Assembly (NCBI RefSeq): GCF_002843355.2
Contig: NZ_PJAI02000004.1
Location: 124,001-188,000 of the forward strand
DNA from: Colwellia echini
GTDB lineage: Bacteria; Pseudomonadota; Gammaproteobacteria; Enterobacterales; Alteromonadaceae
Length of the DNA stretch: 64,000 bases
Reading direction: 5' to 3'
This document shows positions 26,763 to 35,914 of the stretch, piece by piece. Numbering within the stretch: position 1 is the stretch's first letter; every line of letters starts with the position of its first letter. The position numbers and the translations under genes were made by a program. The notes under the pieces are model-generated. The model was not told the origin of the DNA, made no database searches, and saw only the letters and a program-made list of their open reading frames with translations.

Positions 26763-27674
26763 CTAATTTGTTTTCGTCACGCGTTTAGCTAGTTTTTCAT
26801 TAATTTCTAATAAAACTGATTTAATAATCAATAAGTTTTCTTTACCAATGCGTAGTAAAAGTTTATCGCTATCAGCTAAACTTTCTAATTGAGGGTCTTG
26901 GTATTTATACATAACGCTGCTTCGGGTTATTTTCATATCTGACTGTGGTAACTCCATATCAAGTACGCGTGTTATGGCATCTTGTAATGTATAAGTAAAG
27001 TCATCTTCATAACCTAGCTCTTTATACGCTTCATCAACTAATGGTTTAACATCCATATACATTTTTACTAATGTAGTGCTGTCAACTGAGCGTAGAAGAT
27101 CGACATAAAGATCAAAGCGCTTACTTGTTTTACTATCCCATTGCCAAACGTTATTCTTACCATCTACACTGCTAGATTTTTCATCAACTGAAAAATTTTC
27201 ACTGGGTTGAACAAATAAACTGTGATCGTAAGCGACTAACCCTTGAGAAAAATTATCCGTAAACACAACAAAACGACGAATAATATCTTCAGTTACAATT
27301 AATGAGAGTAACTCATTGCGCCATGTTAAGTCGGGTAGTTTAGCCTTTACCCAAAGATCACTTTCATTAATTTTGGGTAGTATTATTTCAACTTTCTCAG
27401 TGGTAACAGTCTCTGGAACAATAATATCAACCTCGTCGATTACAACGTCTGAAGGCATATCTACCGTAACATCAGGTTCATCAAGCAATATAACTGGCGC
27501 CTGAGTGACTACCTCAGCTTCATTTGTTTGCTCTTCGTTATCCATATCGCTTACTGAAAACTGCCATATGGCTACAATGACTACAAGAACAGTGACAATT
27601 AAAATAACCAGTGGCCCTGAATTTTTCTCATTTGAGCCTTGTTCTACTTCTGGTGTCGGTTTTGAGTTATCCAT
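26763..27674 (-). CDS. DUF3014 membrane-anchored protein
   Basis: A 303-residue protein with one N-terminal membrane segment (GPLVILIVTVLVVIVAIWQF, about residues 19-38), then an acidic Val/Glu/Pro-rich spacer (about 45-105) and a C-terminal globular domain. LWVKAKLPDLTWRNELLSLIV, RRFVVFTDNFSQGLVAYDHSL and VKMYMDVKPLVDEAYKELGY are typical of DUF3014. It probably sits in the periplasm anchored to the inner membrane. The function is unknown. It is a single gene with no clear partner. Confidence 0.85.
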   Translation of the reverse strand: MDNSKPTPEVEQGSNEKNSGPLVILIVTVLVVIVAIWQFSVSDMDNEEQTNEAEVVTQAPVILLDEPDVTVDMPSDVVIDEVDIIVPETVTTEKVEIILPKINESDLWVKAKLPDLTWRNELLSLIVTEDIIRRFVVFTDNFSQGLVAYDHSLFVQPSENFSVDEKSSSVDGKNNVWQWDSKTSKRFDLYVDLLRSVDSTTLVKMYMDVKPLVDEAYKELGYEDDFTYTLQDAITRVLDMELPQSDMKITRSSVMYKYQDPQLESLADSDKLLLRIGKENLLIIKSVLLEINEKLAKRVTKTN

Positions 27675-28037
27675 ATATATCCGAAATAAATTATTAAATG
27701 CTTACTGTGAAATGACTATTGCAATGTATTTAAACTTGAAGTGCAACCATCAATTCGATTTTTTTACTGATAAGTTAGTTACTACTTAAAACTAGCTTAT
27801 TTCGACAAAATTTAAAAGCTAATTATGCGTATTTTAATGCTTATTTATGTGTGATTATTATCCTAATTCTGCGTAGATATTTCAGTAAATTCATAATCTA
27901 ACATATTAGACTTACTGTTTAGACTTGTTGAAATAAGTTTGCAGTTTTGTAGGGCGTAATAAAAAGAATTAAAGGCAATGCTTTTGACTCGCAAATATCT
28001 GATATAAATACGTTAAAATTAATAGTATGAATGACTT

Positions 28038-28176
28038 AACCTGATCTCGGGATAATGAAATTGTAAAGTATAACAATATCAACTATTGCTATTCACGTAT
28101 CGACAATAGTTTTAGTTATTGTCCTTCAAGGCTAGAAAAGGCTGTTGTAGCACTTTGCTTATCTCGAACTCAGGTT
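28038..28176 (+). mobile_element. MITE-like element, copy C (internally shortened)
   Basis: A 139-bp element from AACCTGATCT to AACTCAGGTT with flanking ACTT duplications (28034-28037 and 28177-28180). It shares both ends with copies A and B, including ACAATAGTTTTA and GCTGTTGTAGCA, but lacks part of the interior. It lies in a 621-bp gap (27675-28295) that holds no gene I can support. Confidence 0.83.
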
Positions 28177-28295
28177 ACTTGGCTTAGTTAGCTTACTTAG
28201 GTTACTAATAATCATAGCCTTTATTGCTAAGGGCAAGTGGCACTAACTAAGCTTTGTGTTATTTATACTTAAATAACTAGAGCAATAACGATTTG

Positions 28296-29522
28296 TTAGT
28301 TTTTAATTGTGCTTTTACTGATGTCATATTCACGGAGCTTATTTGCTACCGCAGTATGGCTCAACCCCAATTTTTTCGCTAATTGTCTGCTGCTTGGGTA
28401 AGCGGGATAAAGTTTACGTAATATATCGGCTTCGAAGTTTTTCAGAGCAGTTTCTAATGTACCTTCAAAATCTTGCTCTAAATAACCATGCTCACGCGAA
28501 TATAAAGGTAATGGTAAATGCATTATCTCAATCACATTGCCTTCAAGTAGGGAAACCGTACTTGTTATTACATTTTCTAGTTGACGAATATTTCCAGGCC
28601 ACGGGTAGTGTTCAATGAAGTCTCGACATTCATCACTGATTTTAAAGTTGTTACGACCAATTTTTTGTGCTGCTTGAGCAACGAATAATTCTGTTAGTGG
28701 TAAAATATCAACTTGTCGCTCTCTAAGGGCAGGAATAGAAAGCCCAAAAACGTTCAATCGATAATAAAGGTCTTCTCTAAACTCCCCTATCGATACTAAA
28801 TTTACTAAATCTTTATTGGTTGAGCTAATAATACGAACATTAACGTTCACTTCTTGCTCTGAATCTACACGTCTAAAACTACCGTATTGGATCACTCGTA
28901 ACAATTTACTTTGTAACTTCGCTGACATTTCGCCAATTTCATCGAGAAAAACGGTACCACCGTCAGCTAATTCGAATATGCCGCGTTTACTCTCCGCTTG
29001 ATCTTTTTCTCCCACACCAAACAATTCAGATTCAGCTACATCGTCTGGCAATGCAGCACAACTCAATGTCATAAAAGGATTATCCGAGCGCTCACTTGCA
29101 GCGTGACATGCTCTAGCAAGTAGTTCTTTGCCTGTGCCTGTTTCGCCCATAATCAAGATTGAAGCGTCAAGTGATGACATACGCTTAGCTTCACGAATAA
29201 CTTTTCGCATTTCACTTGAGTCAGCTTGAATAGCTGAGAAGGGAGTAGTATTTTGTTGCTGAATTTTATGCCTTGTTCTGGTTTCATCTGATAAATCAGA
29301 CAGTTTTTCAATCGTTAAAACATCATCAATCAGCTTTAACGTAGCGATTATATGATCTTCATCATGCGCTTGTTCTATGTCCTTTCCACTAATAACAGTA
29401 ACAACAATTTTATCTTCTTGAATAAACTCGATGAAAGTAATGTTGATTTGCTGCCCTAAAGAGAGGCCTAGGATATTTTGTGCTACGACAATTGGCTGAT
29501 GACAGGTAATTTGCAAACGCAT
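28296..29522 (-). CDS. TyrR-like aromatic amino acid regulator lacking a PAS domain
   Basis: A 408-residue regulator: an N-terminal ACT-like domain (about 1-75), then directly an AAA+ domain (Walker A GETGTGKE; Walker B GGTVFLDEIGEM), and a C-terminal helix-turn-helix (SSRQLAKKLGLSHTAVANKLREY) that is nearly identical to TyrR. The GAFTGA loop of sigma-54 activators is replaced by GVGEKDQAESKRG, as expected for TyrR/PhhR regulators acting on sigma-70 promoters. E. coli TyrR is 513 residues because of a PAS domain between ACT and AAA+; only about 20 residues are found there. It lies next to phhB, and the ycjX-ycjF-tyrR order of E. coli is kept. Direct evidence for target genes is absent. Confidence 0.87.
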   Translation of the reverse strand: MRLQITCHQPIVVAQNILGLSLGQQINITFIEFIQEDKIVVTVISGKDIEQAHDEDHIIATLKLIDDVLTIEKLSDLSDETRTRHKIQQQNTTPFSAIQADSSEMRKVIREAKRMSSLDASILIMGETGTGKELLARACHAASERSDNPFMTLSCAALPDDVAESELFGVGEKDQAESKRGIFELADGGTVFLDEIGEMSAKLQSKLLRVIQYGSFRRVDSEQEVNVNVRIISSTNKDLVNLVSIGEFREDLYYRLNVFGLSIPALRERQVDILPLTELFVAQAAQKIGRNNFKISDECRDFIEHYPWPGNIRQLENVITSTVSLLEGNVIEIMHLPLPLYSREHGYLEQDFEGTLETALKNFEADILRKLYPAYPSSRQLAKKLGLSHTAVANKLREYDISKSTIKN

Positions 29523-29629
29523 TAAAGGGCCTTTTTTAAATAATACTAACGATTAAATTGCTGCCCAGTTAAATTAGCAAAGCGAATATTGGGTGTTAAT
29601 CTATTAACTCGTTACCTTAAACGTAAACT

Positions 29630-29685
29630 CTAAGTAGTATAACTTTGAGTAGTATAACTTTGAGTAGTATAACTTTGAGTAGTAA
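29630..29685. repeat. 15-bp tandem repeat, three copies plus a partial
   Basis: AACTTTGAGTAGTAT is repeated at 29641, 29656 and 29671 (last base differs in the third), preceded by a partial copy. It lies 108 bp or more upstream of the TyrR-like start codon, in the gap after phhB. Confidence 0.9.
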
Positions 29686-29819
29686 AGTTTTAAGTATCGT
29701 CTTCACAAATATAAACTAATAAGCGATGACTCAACAATTGAAGAATTGTGTATCAGCAATTAAATTACTGGATTATTGTAAACTAATTATCACAATAATA
29801 AATACCCATAAGGTATTCA

Positions 29820-30200
29820 TTACTTAGAAAATAATGCATCTGTTTTTGCTGCACAAATAAAGTCATTTTGATGTAAACCGTTAATGGTGTGCGTCCACCA
29901 GGTTACCGTTACTTTGCCCCATTCAAGTAAAATAGCGGGGTGATGCCCCTCAGTTTCAGCCATAACTGATATTTTATTGGCAAAATCCCATGCTAACTTA
30001 TAATTTTTAAAAGTATATTCTCGTTCAAGAAGCATAATATTATCTCTATTATGTAACTGCCAGTTAGGTATTAATAACAGCAATTCAGTAGCCTTTTGAG
30101 CAGCAATTTTTGTTGAATTAATCGTACAGGCGACACAACTCACTTCAGTCAGTTGAGTCGAAGTAAGGTAACTTATTTCACTGATTGATGTTTTGACCAT
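29820..30200 (-). CDS. phhB: Pterin-4a-carbinolamine dehydratase
   Basis: A 126-residue protein that dehydrates 4a-hydroxytetrahydrobiopterin and so recycles the cofactor of phenylalanine hydroxylase. The active-site pattern EGHHPAI (H86, H87) and the WWTHTINGLHQND segment (H104) are present. The N-terminal 25 residues, with two Cys close together, are less typical. Phenylalanine hydroxylase (phhA), usually adjacent, is not in this window. It lies between ycjF and the TyrR-like gene, a likely regulator of aromatic amino acid catabolism. Confidence 0.93.
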   Translation of the reverse strand: MVKTSISEISYLTSTQLTEVSCVACTINSTKIAAQKATELLLLIPNWQLHNRDNIMLLEREYTFKNYKLAWDFANKISVMAETEGHHPAILLEWGKVTVTWWTHTINGLHQNDFICAAKTDALFSK

Positions 30201-30231
30201 TATGCCACCCTAGTAGTTTTTCAACGTTGAT

Positions 30232-31419
30232 TTAATTTTTTTGACTATTTATCAGAGATTTAATTTGCTGAGCTATTTTTTTACGCACCTGAGTCAATCT
30301 CGGCTTTTCTTCAAAAGGGATAGGACGACACAACTCCATAGTTTTAGCGCCCAATCTAGCGGTTAACATTCCCGCCCCTAACCCTTGAGCAAAACGAGAC
30401 GATAACTTTCCTAATAATTCAGCGCCTAACATATCACTACCGTAGTCAGCAATTAATTCACTCGCGCCAGCATAGGCCATATTAACAAAGACTTGTTTTA
30501 TTAGTTTTATACGACTCCAATAACCCAGTTTCAAACCATACAGTCCTGAAATTTTGTTTATCATACGTAGATTACGGGTGAGCATTATAAGCATATCTAT
30601 TATAGCTATAGGACTAAGTGCAACTAATACAACGGCTTCAGTAGAGAATTTTGCCACTTCATTTAAAGCTTTCTCATCTACTTTACTCAACACAACACGT
30701 GAATATAAGTGCATTAATTCTGCTGAGTTATGCTCATTAGTTAATATGTCGTGCCAATGTTGTTTTTCGCCGCTATTATCGGCCCTTAAATCAAAAACCA
30801 CATCGCAAGGTAAGCTTTCGCTGATATTATCGCAAAATGCTTTCGCGCGTTTATTAGAGGTTTCGGCTTGCTTAGCAGTAGTATTTTCCTGAGTAATTAT
30901 TAACAACTCTGCCGCTTGTATTTTCATTTTTTGACGAGACTTAAACGCTTTCAATCCAACGAATTCTCGCCACAAACTATTTCCTGCAACAATAGCTAAC
31001 GAGCCTAGCACAATACCGTAAAGACTTGTAATAATAGGCGAATCAACGAAGCCAACAACAAAGAATTCATAGGTTTCAATAGCAACTAAGATTAGCAGTA
31101 GCAAGGTAATTATCCGCCACAACCAAGCTTTGTTTTTTCCTTTTATTCCAGCTATATCCTGATTGAGTTGAACATCACTTCTTTCTCTTTTCTCTGCTTG
31201 ATCAAAACCATTTTCATCAAAAGCGAGAGGTGAGTAGTCATCGTTATCAAAAACAACTTGTGCGGTAAACTGCTCAGAAAAACCACCTTCAGCGCTATAC
31301 TCTTGAAAGTGAGTATTCGCTTTTCCGCCACTATCAACAACGACATCGTCATCGAAAAGTACTTGTTGTTGCTGAAGGTGTTGCTCGTTATTTTCTTGTT
31401 TCAATATTTTAGCATTCAT
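30232..31419 (-). CDS. ycjF: YcjF-family (TIGR01620/DUF697) inner membrane protein
   Basis: A 395-residue protein with a hydrophilic acidic N-terminus (about 1-95), two membrane helices (WRIITLLLLILVAIETYEF and SLYGIVLGSLAIVAGNSLW) and a C-terminal DUF697 region (AVVLVALSPIAIIDMLIMLTRNLRMI). It matches the YcjF/UPF0283 family. In E. coli ycjXF belongs to the phage-shock regulon, and here it follows pspABC and ycjX. It starts 3 bp after ycjX, indicating cotranscription. Biochemical role is not established. Confidence 0.9.
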   Translation of the reverse strand: MNAKILKQENNEQHLQQQQVLFDDDVVVDSGGKANTHFQEYSAEGGFSEQFTAQVVFDNDDYSPLAFDENGFDQAEKRERSDVQLNQDIAGIKGKNKAWLWRIITLLLLILVAIETYEFFVVGFVDSPIITSLYGIVLGSLAIVAGNSLWREFVGLKAFKSRQKMKIQAAELLIITQENTTAKQAETSNKRAKAFCDNISESLPCDVVFDLRADNSGEKQHWHDILTNEHNSAELMHLYSRVVLSKVDEKALNEVAKFSTEAVVLVALSPIAIIDMLIMLTRNLRMINKISGLYGLKLGYWSRIKLIKQVFVNMAYAGASELIADYGSDMLGAELLGKLSSRFAQGLGAGMLTARLGAKTMELCRPIPFEEKPRLTQVRKKIAQQIKSLINSQKN

Positions 31420-31422
31420 AAA

Positions 31423-32967
31423 TCATATCATTTTATCTGCGAGTAGAAATTGTAACACTTGGTCCATTCTAATATGAGGTAAACCATGGTGTTTATTAAG
31501 CCCTTGAAGTGGCAAAAACTCTATAAAATTAAAGCCGTTATTTTGCCAAAATGAATCACTTGGTAGCTGGCTTGGGACTGCTCCAGGAAAAACAGTTATT
31601 TTTCTCCCAAAAACATTTGTCGAGTTTTGCTTATCACCCTGCTCTAATTTATCAGTTTGACCATCGGCTTTGCTTACTGTTTTAGGTATATTCTGTTGAT
31701 CATTTTCAGGTGAATTTTGCGTTAACCCTTGAAGAACAGGTACCTCTTTACCATTATGCTTACTTATACCTGACGTTGTCGCTTTAACCGAAGCAATAGC
31801 TAAAGTTTTTACCTCTACCGCATCGTAATTTAATTGTTGTTTATTTTGATGAATTAATTGATTTAATAAAGCTACCATAGGTGTATGTTGCTCTGGAGTT
31901 ACATGATCGGCTTTACTTGCAGCAAAAAGCAATTTGTCTATTTTAGGAGAAAACAAGCGAGACAATATACCTGATTTACCATAGTTATAGCTTTCTAAAA
32001 TCATCGAAATCGCTAACTCTAAATCAGAAAAACTTGCTTTACCTTGGTTTAATGGTTTCAAGCAGTCCGCCAACACTATTTGTCGGTCAAAACGTAGAAA
32101 GTGATCTCGATAAAACTTACGTACTACTTGCTCTTTGTATTCAAGGTAACGTGAACGTAACATACCGATAAAGCTATCATCAGGAGCATTTTGATAATCA
32201 TTGCCATCTAAACCAGCCACCCCAGGAAAAGGAAAAAACTCTAATATAGGTGCGCCAGCTAAATCTCCAGGTAAAATAAATCGTCCAGGTTGAATAACTG
32301 ATAAACCTAAGTCATGGCGAAAAGTATGTAATAAGGCGGTATATTCTTGTGCTAATTCAGCTAATAACTCTTCGCTTGCCTTTGAAAATGGGTCAATATC
32401 ATTAAGTTTAGTTAAAAAATCGTGGCTTAACGATGCTCTTGGCTCACTTAACATTAACTCATGAGTTTGCTCTGACCATTCTTGGTATGTTTGCTTTAAC
32501 ATGGGTAAATCAAGCAACCATTCGCCAGGATAATCTGTGATATCAAGAGTTAAGGTTGTCATACTGGTTGCATATTTCAGTATCGATTTTTTCGGTTGAT
32601 AGCGAATAGCTAATCGTAACTCACTAATACCGTGGGTAGGTTTAGGCCAACTAGCTGGCTCTGAAGTTAACGCCGACATTGCTGAGTCATAGTCAAAACG
32701 AGGGACATGAAAATGTTTTTGCGGAATACGTTTGGCGGCAATAAAATTCCCTTGATGAACGGGATCAAAAAAACTAAGTTGAGTGTTACTACCTTCATTA
32801 ATTAATTGGTTGACTAGTGAGGTGATAAAAGCGGTTTTTCCACTGCGACTTAAACCGGTAACCGCTAAAGTAACATGTTGGTCAATAGTACGATTGAGTA
32901 ACTCATTCGCTTTTTCTTTTAGTTTAGATAAACCACGTTTTTTAAGAGATTTATTTTCTGTTGTCAT
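31423..32967 (-). CDS. ycjX: YcjX-family P-loop protein (DUF463)
   Basis: A 514-residue YcjX protein with a nucleotide-binding P-loop (GLSRSGKTAF, about residue 38) and the family segments FFDPVHQGNFIAAKRIPQ, LDITDYPGEWLLDLPML and FDRQIVLADCLKPLN. An extra low-complexity insertion (about 405-450, Gln/Asn/Lys-rich) is not seen in E. coli YcjX. It is an envelope-stress-associated NTPase encoded with YcjF. It lies about 160 bp after pspC and probably shares the Psp response. Confidence 0.92.
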   Translation of the reverse strand: MTTENKSLKKRGLSKLKEKANELLNRTIDQHVTLAVTGLSRSGKTAFITSLVNQLINEGSNTQLSFFDPVHQGNFIAAKRIPQKHFHVPRFDYDSAMSALTSEPASWPKPTHGISELRLAIRYQPKKSILKYATSMTTLTLDITDYPGEWLLDLPMLKQTYQEWSEQTHELMLSEPRASLSHDFLTKLNDIDPFSKASEELLAELAQEYTALLHTFRHDLGLSVIQPGRFILPGDLAGAPILEFFPFPGVAGLDGNDYQNAPDDSFIGMLRSRYLEYKEQVVRKFYRDHFLRFDRQIVLADCLKPLNQGKASFSDLELAISMILESYNYGKSGILSRLFSPKIDKLLFAASKADHVTPEQHTPMVALLNQLIHQNKQQLNYDAVEVKTLAIASVKATTSGISKHNGKEVPVLQGLTQNSPENDQQNIPKTVSKADGQTDKLEQGDKQNSTNVFGRKITVFPGAVPSQLPSDSFWQNNGFNFIEFLPLQGLNKHHGLPHIRMDQVLQFLLADKMI

Positions 32968-33123
32968 TACGATAGCTTACTTCTATAGGTTACGTGCAAG
33001 GTATTGGTTATATGTCTTTAGTTATATTTTAGTTCAAGGTATTTAGCTATACCTTTTACTAAATTACTGTGGGACTTAAAGTAAAATGTTCTACGTTTAA
33101 TTTAGCCACACATCTCCCCTAGC

Positions 33124-33600
33124 TTACAACTTATTGATTTCTCTCGCGACAGTAAACTCACTTGACGTAACATATTGCTCCATTGCCTGTACTTTTACTT
33201 CCAGTGAAGCAAATTTACGGCCAATATCATACAGTGCTTGTTTAGCCGGCTCGCCCGCTTGCCAAACGCGAGCTTTAACTTTAATGGATTCATCACTTAC
33301 ATCATCAGTATTTTGTGCTCGTTGATCTGTTTTAGCATATTGACTAGTAGTTTGGCTATTATCTGACTGCTGATAACTTGCTACTGTTTTCTCTGGTGCT
33401 TTATCGAGAATAAACCAAGCGGCTAAGTAACCAAAAATAAGAAACGGCATACCAAATAGTACCCCTGATACTACTAAAATACGTACTAACCATGTTTCCC
33501 AGCCAAAATAATCAGCAATACCTGCACAAACGCCAGCTATTTTTCCTTGCTCAGCATTACGATAAAGCTCTCCTCTTCTGCGGTTTGTTTGCCGGCCCAT
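33124..33600 (-). CDS. pspC: Envelope stress protein PspC
   Basis: A 158-residue PspC: LYRNAEQGKIAGVCAGIADYFGWETWLVRI is the family signature, followed by a membrane helix (VSGVLFGMPFLIFGYLAAWFIL) and a cytoplasmic or periplasmic tail ending in a helical region. With PspB it senses membrane damage and controls PspA location. Its start overlaps the pspB stop by one base (TAATG), as in tightly coupled operons. Confidence 0.94.
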   Translation of the reverse strand: MGRQTNRRRGELYRNAEQGKIAGVCAGIADYFGWETWLVRILVVSGVLFGMPFLIFGYLAAWFILDKAPEKTVASYQQSDNSQTTSQYAKTDQRAQNTDDVSDESIKVKARVWQAGEPAKQALYDIGRKFASLEVKVQAMEQYVTSSEFTVAREINKL

Positions 33601-33824
33601 TATTTACTTCTCCAGCTTGGAGTTTCTGCATCTAAAATAGCTTCAAGGGTTTTAATTCTTTGTGCCATTGAATCTGCAACTTCTGATAACTCAGATAATT
33701 GAATATACTCTTCCTGGCTTAACCCTTGGTTTACTTGCTTTTTACTACGGTAGTGCAGCACCAACCATATAGGGGCTACAACAACCAAAAATATAATAAC
33801 CGGGGCAATAATTATCTCTTCCAC
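33600..33824 (-). CDS. pspB: Envelope stress protein PspB
   Basis: A 74-residue PspB with one N-terminal membrane helix (IIAPVIIFLVVVAPIWLVLHY) followed by a leucine-zipper-like helix (YIQLSELSEVADSMAQRIKTLEAILDAETPSWR). It partners with PspC. It lies 61 bp after pspA and overlaps pspC by one base. Confidence 0.95.
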   Translation of the reverse strand: MEEIIIAPVIIFLVVVAPIWLVLHYRSKKQVNQGLSQEEYIQLSELSEVADSMAQRIKTLEAILDAETPSWRSK

Positions 33825-33885
33825 AATATTTCTCCTTTGTTAGCGTTATATACATCATCCGTATCGAGTATGAATAGGTTAGTTA

Positions 33886-34554
33886 TTATTTGTTCATTTT
33901 AGCTTTGAGTTGCGCTAACTCATCATCAACTTTAGCATCAGACTCAAGCCCTGCTATTTCATCTGATAATGATTTACTGCCTAAATTGCTACCTAAATCA
34001 TAAGCCTCTACTTTGGCTTCTATATCATCAATTTTACGTTCGTAATGATCAAACCGACTTAAAGCGTCATTTACTCGTGTACTGTGAATATTTTCTTTAA
34101 CCTTTAATCGAGTAGAGGCAGAATTTTCTCTGATAATCATCGCTTTTTGACGTGCCTTAGCATCGGTCAATTTATCTTGCAACTGAGTGATTTCGTCTTG
34201 TAATTTACTTAAGTGCTCTTCGGTAATACTTAATTCATTTAAAAGGTTTTGCGCATGTTCGTTACTTTTTTTCTTTTCCATTAAAGCTGCGCGCGCTAGA
34301 TCTTCGCGATCTTTAGATAGCGCTAATTCTGCTTTTGCTTGCCATTGTTCTGCATCTTGCTCAAAGCGAGTCACCTGGCGCGATAAATCTTTTTTTTCCG
34401 CTAACGTTTTAGCCGAACTTGTCCGCACTTCAACTAAAGTATCTTCCATTTCTTGAATGATCAAGCGAACCATTTTGGCGGGATCTTCAGCCTTGTCTAA
34501 TAAATTGTTAATATTAGAGTTAATTATGTCGGTGAATCTTGAGAAAATACTCAT
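33886..34554 (-). CDS. pspA: Phage shock protein PspA
   Basis: A 222-residue coiled-coil protein of the PspA/IM30 family (SRFTDIINSNINNLLDKAEDPAKMVRLIIQEME at the N-terminus). It binds and stabilises damaged inner membrane and, in the resting state, inhibits PspF. Length matches E. coli PspA. A sigma-54-type promoter can be read upstream, in the gap it shares with divergent pspF. Confidence 0.96.
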   Translation of the reverse strand: MSIFSRFTDIINSNINNLLDKAEDPAKMVRLIIQEMEDTLVEVRTSSAKTLAEKKDLSRQVTRFEQDAEQWQAKAELALSKDREDLARAALMEKKKSNEHAQNLLNELSITEEHLSKLQDEITQLQDKLTDAKARQKAMIIRENSASTRLKVKENIHSTRVNDALSRFDHYERKIDDIEAKVEAYDLGSNLGSKSLSDEIAGLESDAKVDDELAQLKAKMNK

Positions 34555-34645
34555 GTTAATGTCCTAAATTGTTATGCTGTAGATGTTAATTATGCTGATA
34601 CTCAGCTTAAATAACTGCTACTAACGGTATATTTAATTATATTTA

Positions 34646-34662
34646 TTCATATATTGCGCCAA
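34646..34662 (-). promoter_or_regulatory. Likely sigma-54 promoter of pspA
   Basis: On the minus strand TTGGCGCAATATATGAA matches the -24/-12 consensus (TGGCAC-N5-TTGC) with the GG and the G at correct spacing. The C of the -12 GC is replaced by A. It would start transcription about 80 nt upstream of pspA. Activation by the adjacent PspF product is the family rule. Confidence 0.6.
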
Positions 34663-34786
34663 CTTTTAAAATTACAACAAGATATTGTTTTAAAAGATTT
34701 TATTAATTATTTAAATAATCCTTTCAACCATCCAAGTAATGAAATAAACTATTTGTTAGTGAAAAAAACCAACTTCAGAGTTTACT

Positions 34787-35914
34787 ATGTCACGTTTTAA
34801 CCAACAAGATAACCTGCTTGGTCAATCAAATAGCTTTTTAGAAGTTCTCGAGCAAATATCCCAAGTTGCAACATTAAGTAAACCTGTCCTCATCATTGGT
34901 GAGCGCGGTACCGGTAAAGAGTTAGTAGCTGCTCGCCTGCACTATTTATCTAAGCGTTGGCAACAAAACTATGTAAAGTTAAATTGTGCCGCATTAAATG
35001 AAAACCTACTTGAAACAGAATTATTCGGTTATGACAGCGGTGCTTTTACAGGCGCAAGTAAACGTCATGAAGGTCGCTTTGAACGTGCAGATAAAGGTAC
35101 GCTTTTTTTAGATGAAATAGCTAATACTTCAGGCTTAATTCAAGAGAAATTACTCCGTGTTGTTGAATACGGAGAGTTTGAACGTGTTGGCGGCTCAAAA
35201 ACAATACAAACTGATGTACGTTTAGTTGCGGCAACAAATGAAGACTTACCTTCATTGGCTGCTAATGGATTATTTAGAGCCGATTTATTAGATCGCTTAG
35301 CATTTGATGTAATAACTCTCCCCCCACTTAGAGAACGTTTAGATGATATTTTAATCCTCGCTGAACATTTTGCTATTAACATGGCACGCGAATTAGAGTT
35401 TGAATTATTTAGTGGCTTCACCGAAAAAGCTAAACGTAGTTTATTGGAATACCATTGGCCAGGAAATATTCGCGAATTAAAAAATGTAGTTGAACGCAGC
35501 GTATATCGATGTAACAACCCACATTTACCTGTGCATGAGTTGATTATTGACCCTTTTGAGTCTCCATTTCGACCTAAGCAAACGGTTAAAACTAATAACA
35601 CACTAGCAGTTAATAAGGATATTATTCACCAGGTTGCTAGCCCTACAGAGCTAGTTAATAAATCTACACCAACAGCAAAAACTGTAGAAGAAGATTTATT
35701 ACCGATTAATTCCAAGGTAATTAGCCTGAAATTTCCGCAGTCATTAAAATCATTATCACAAGATTACGAGATTGAATTAATCCAATCAGCGCTATCTCAT
35801 TGTCAATTTAATCAAAAGAAGACTGCAGAAGCGCTCGAATTAACTTATCATCAACTAAGAGGCTACTTAAAAAAATACAACTTGCTTGATGGCAGTAATA
35901 ACGATGAACATTAA
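34787..35914 (+). CDS. pspF: Psp operon activator PspF
   Basis: A 375-residue sigma-54 enhancer-binding protein without a receiver domain, as in PspF. Walker A is GERGTGKE, the sigma-54 contact loop GAFTGA is present (DSGAFTGASKRHEGR), Walker B is GTLFLDEI, and the C-terminal helix-turn-helix is KKTAEALELTYHQLRGYLKKY. It is divergent from pspA and is followed, with an 11-bp overlap, by sapA. PspA normally holds it inactive. A linker of about 60 residues before the helix-turn-helix is longer than in E. coli PspF. Confidence 0.95.
   Translation: MSRFNQQDNLLGQSNSFLEVLEQISQVATLSKPVLIIGERGTGKELVAARLHYLSKRWQQNYVKLNCAALNENLLETELFGYDSGAFTGASKRHEGRFERADKGTLFLDEIANTSGLIQEKLLRVVEYGEFERVGGSKTIQTDVRLVAATNEDLPSLAANGLFRADLLDRLAFDVITLPPLRERLDDILILAEHFAINMARELEFELFSGFTEKAKRSLLEYHWPGNIRELKNVVERSVYRCNNPHLPVHELIIDPFESPFRPKQTVKTNNTLAVNKDIIHQVASPTELVNKSTPTAKTVEEDLLPINSKVISLKFPQSLKSLSQDYEIELIQSALSHCQFNQKKTAEALELTYHQLRGYLKKYNLLDGSNNDEH

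Noticed and set aside
29765-29800. TGTAAACTAATTATCACA as a TyrR box
   Set aside because: Only one half matches TGTAAA-N6-TTTACA; too weak to annotate.
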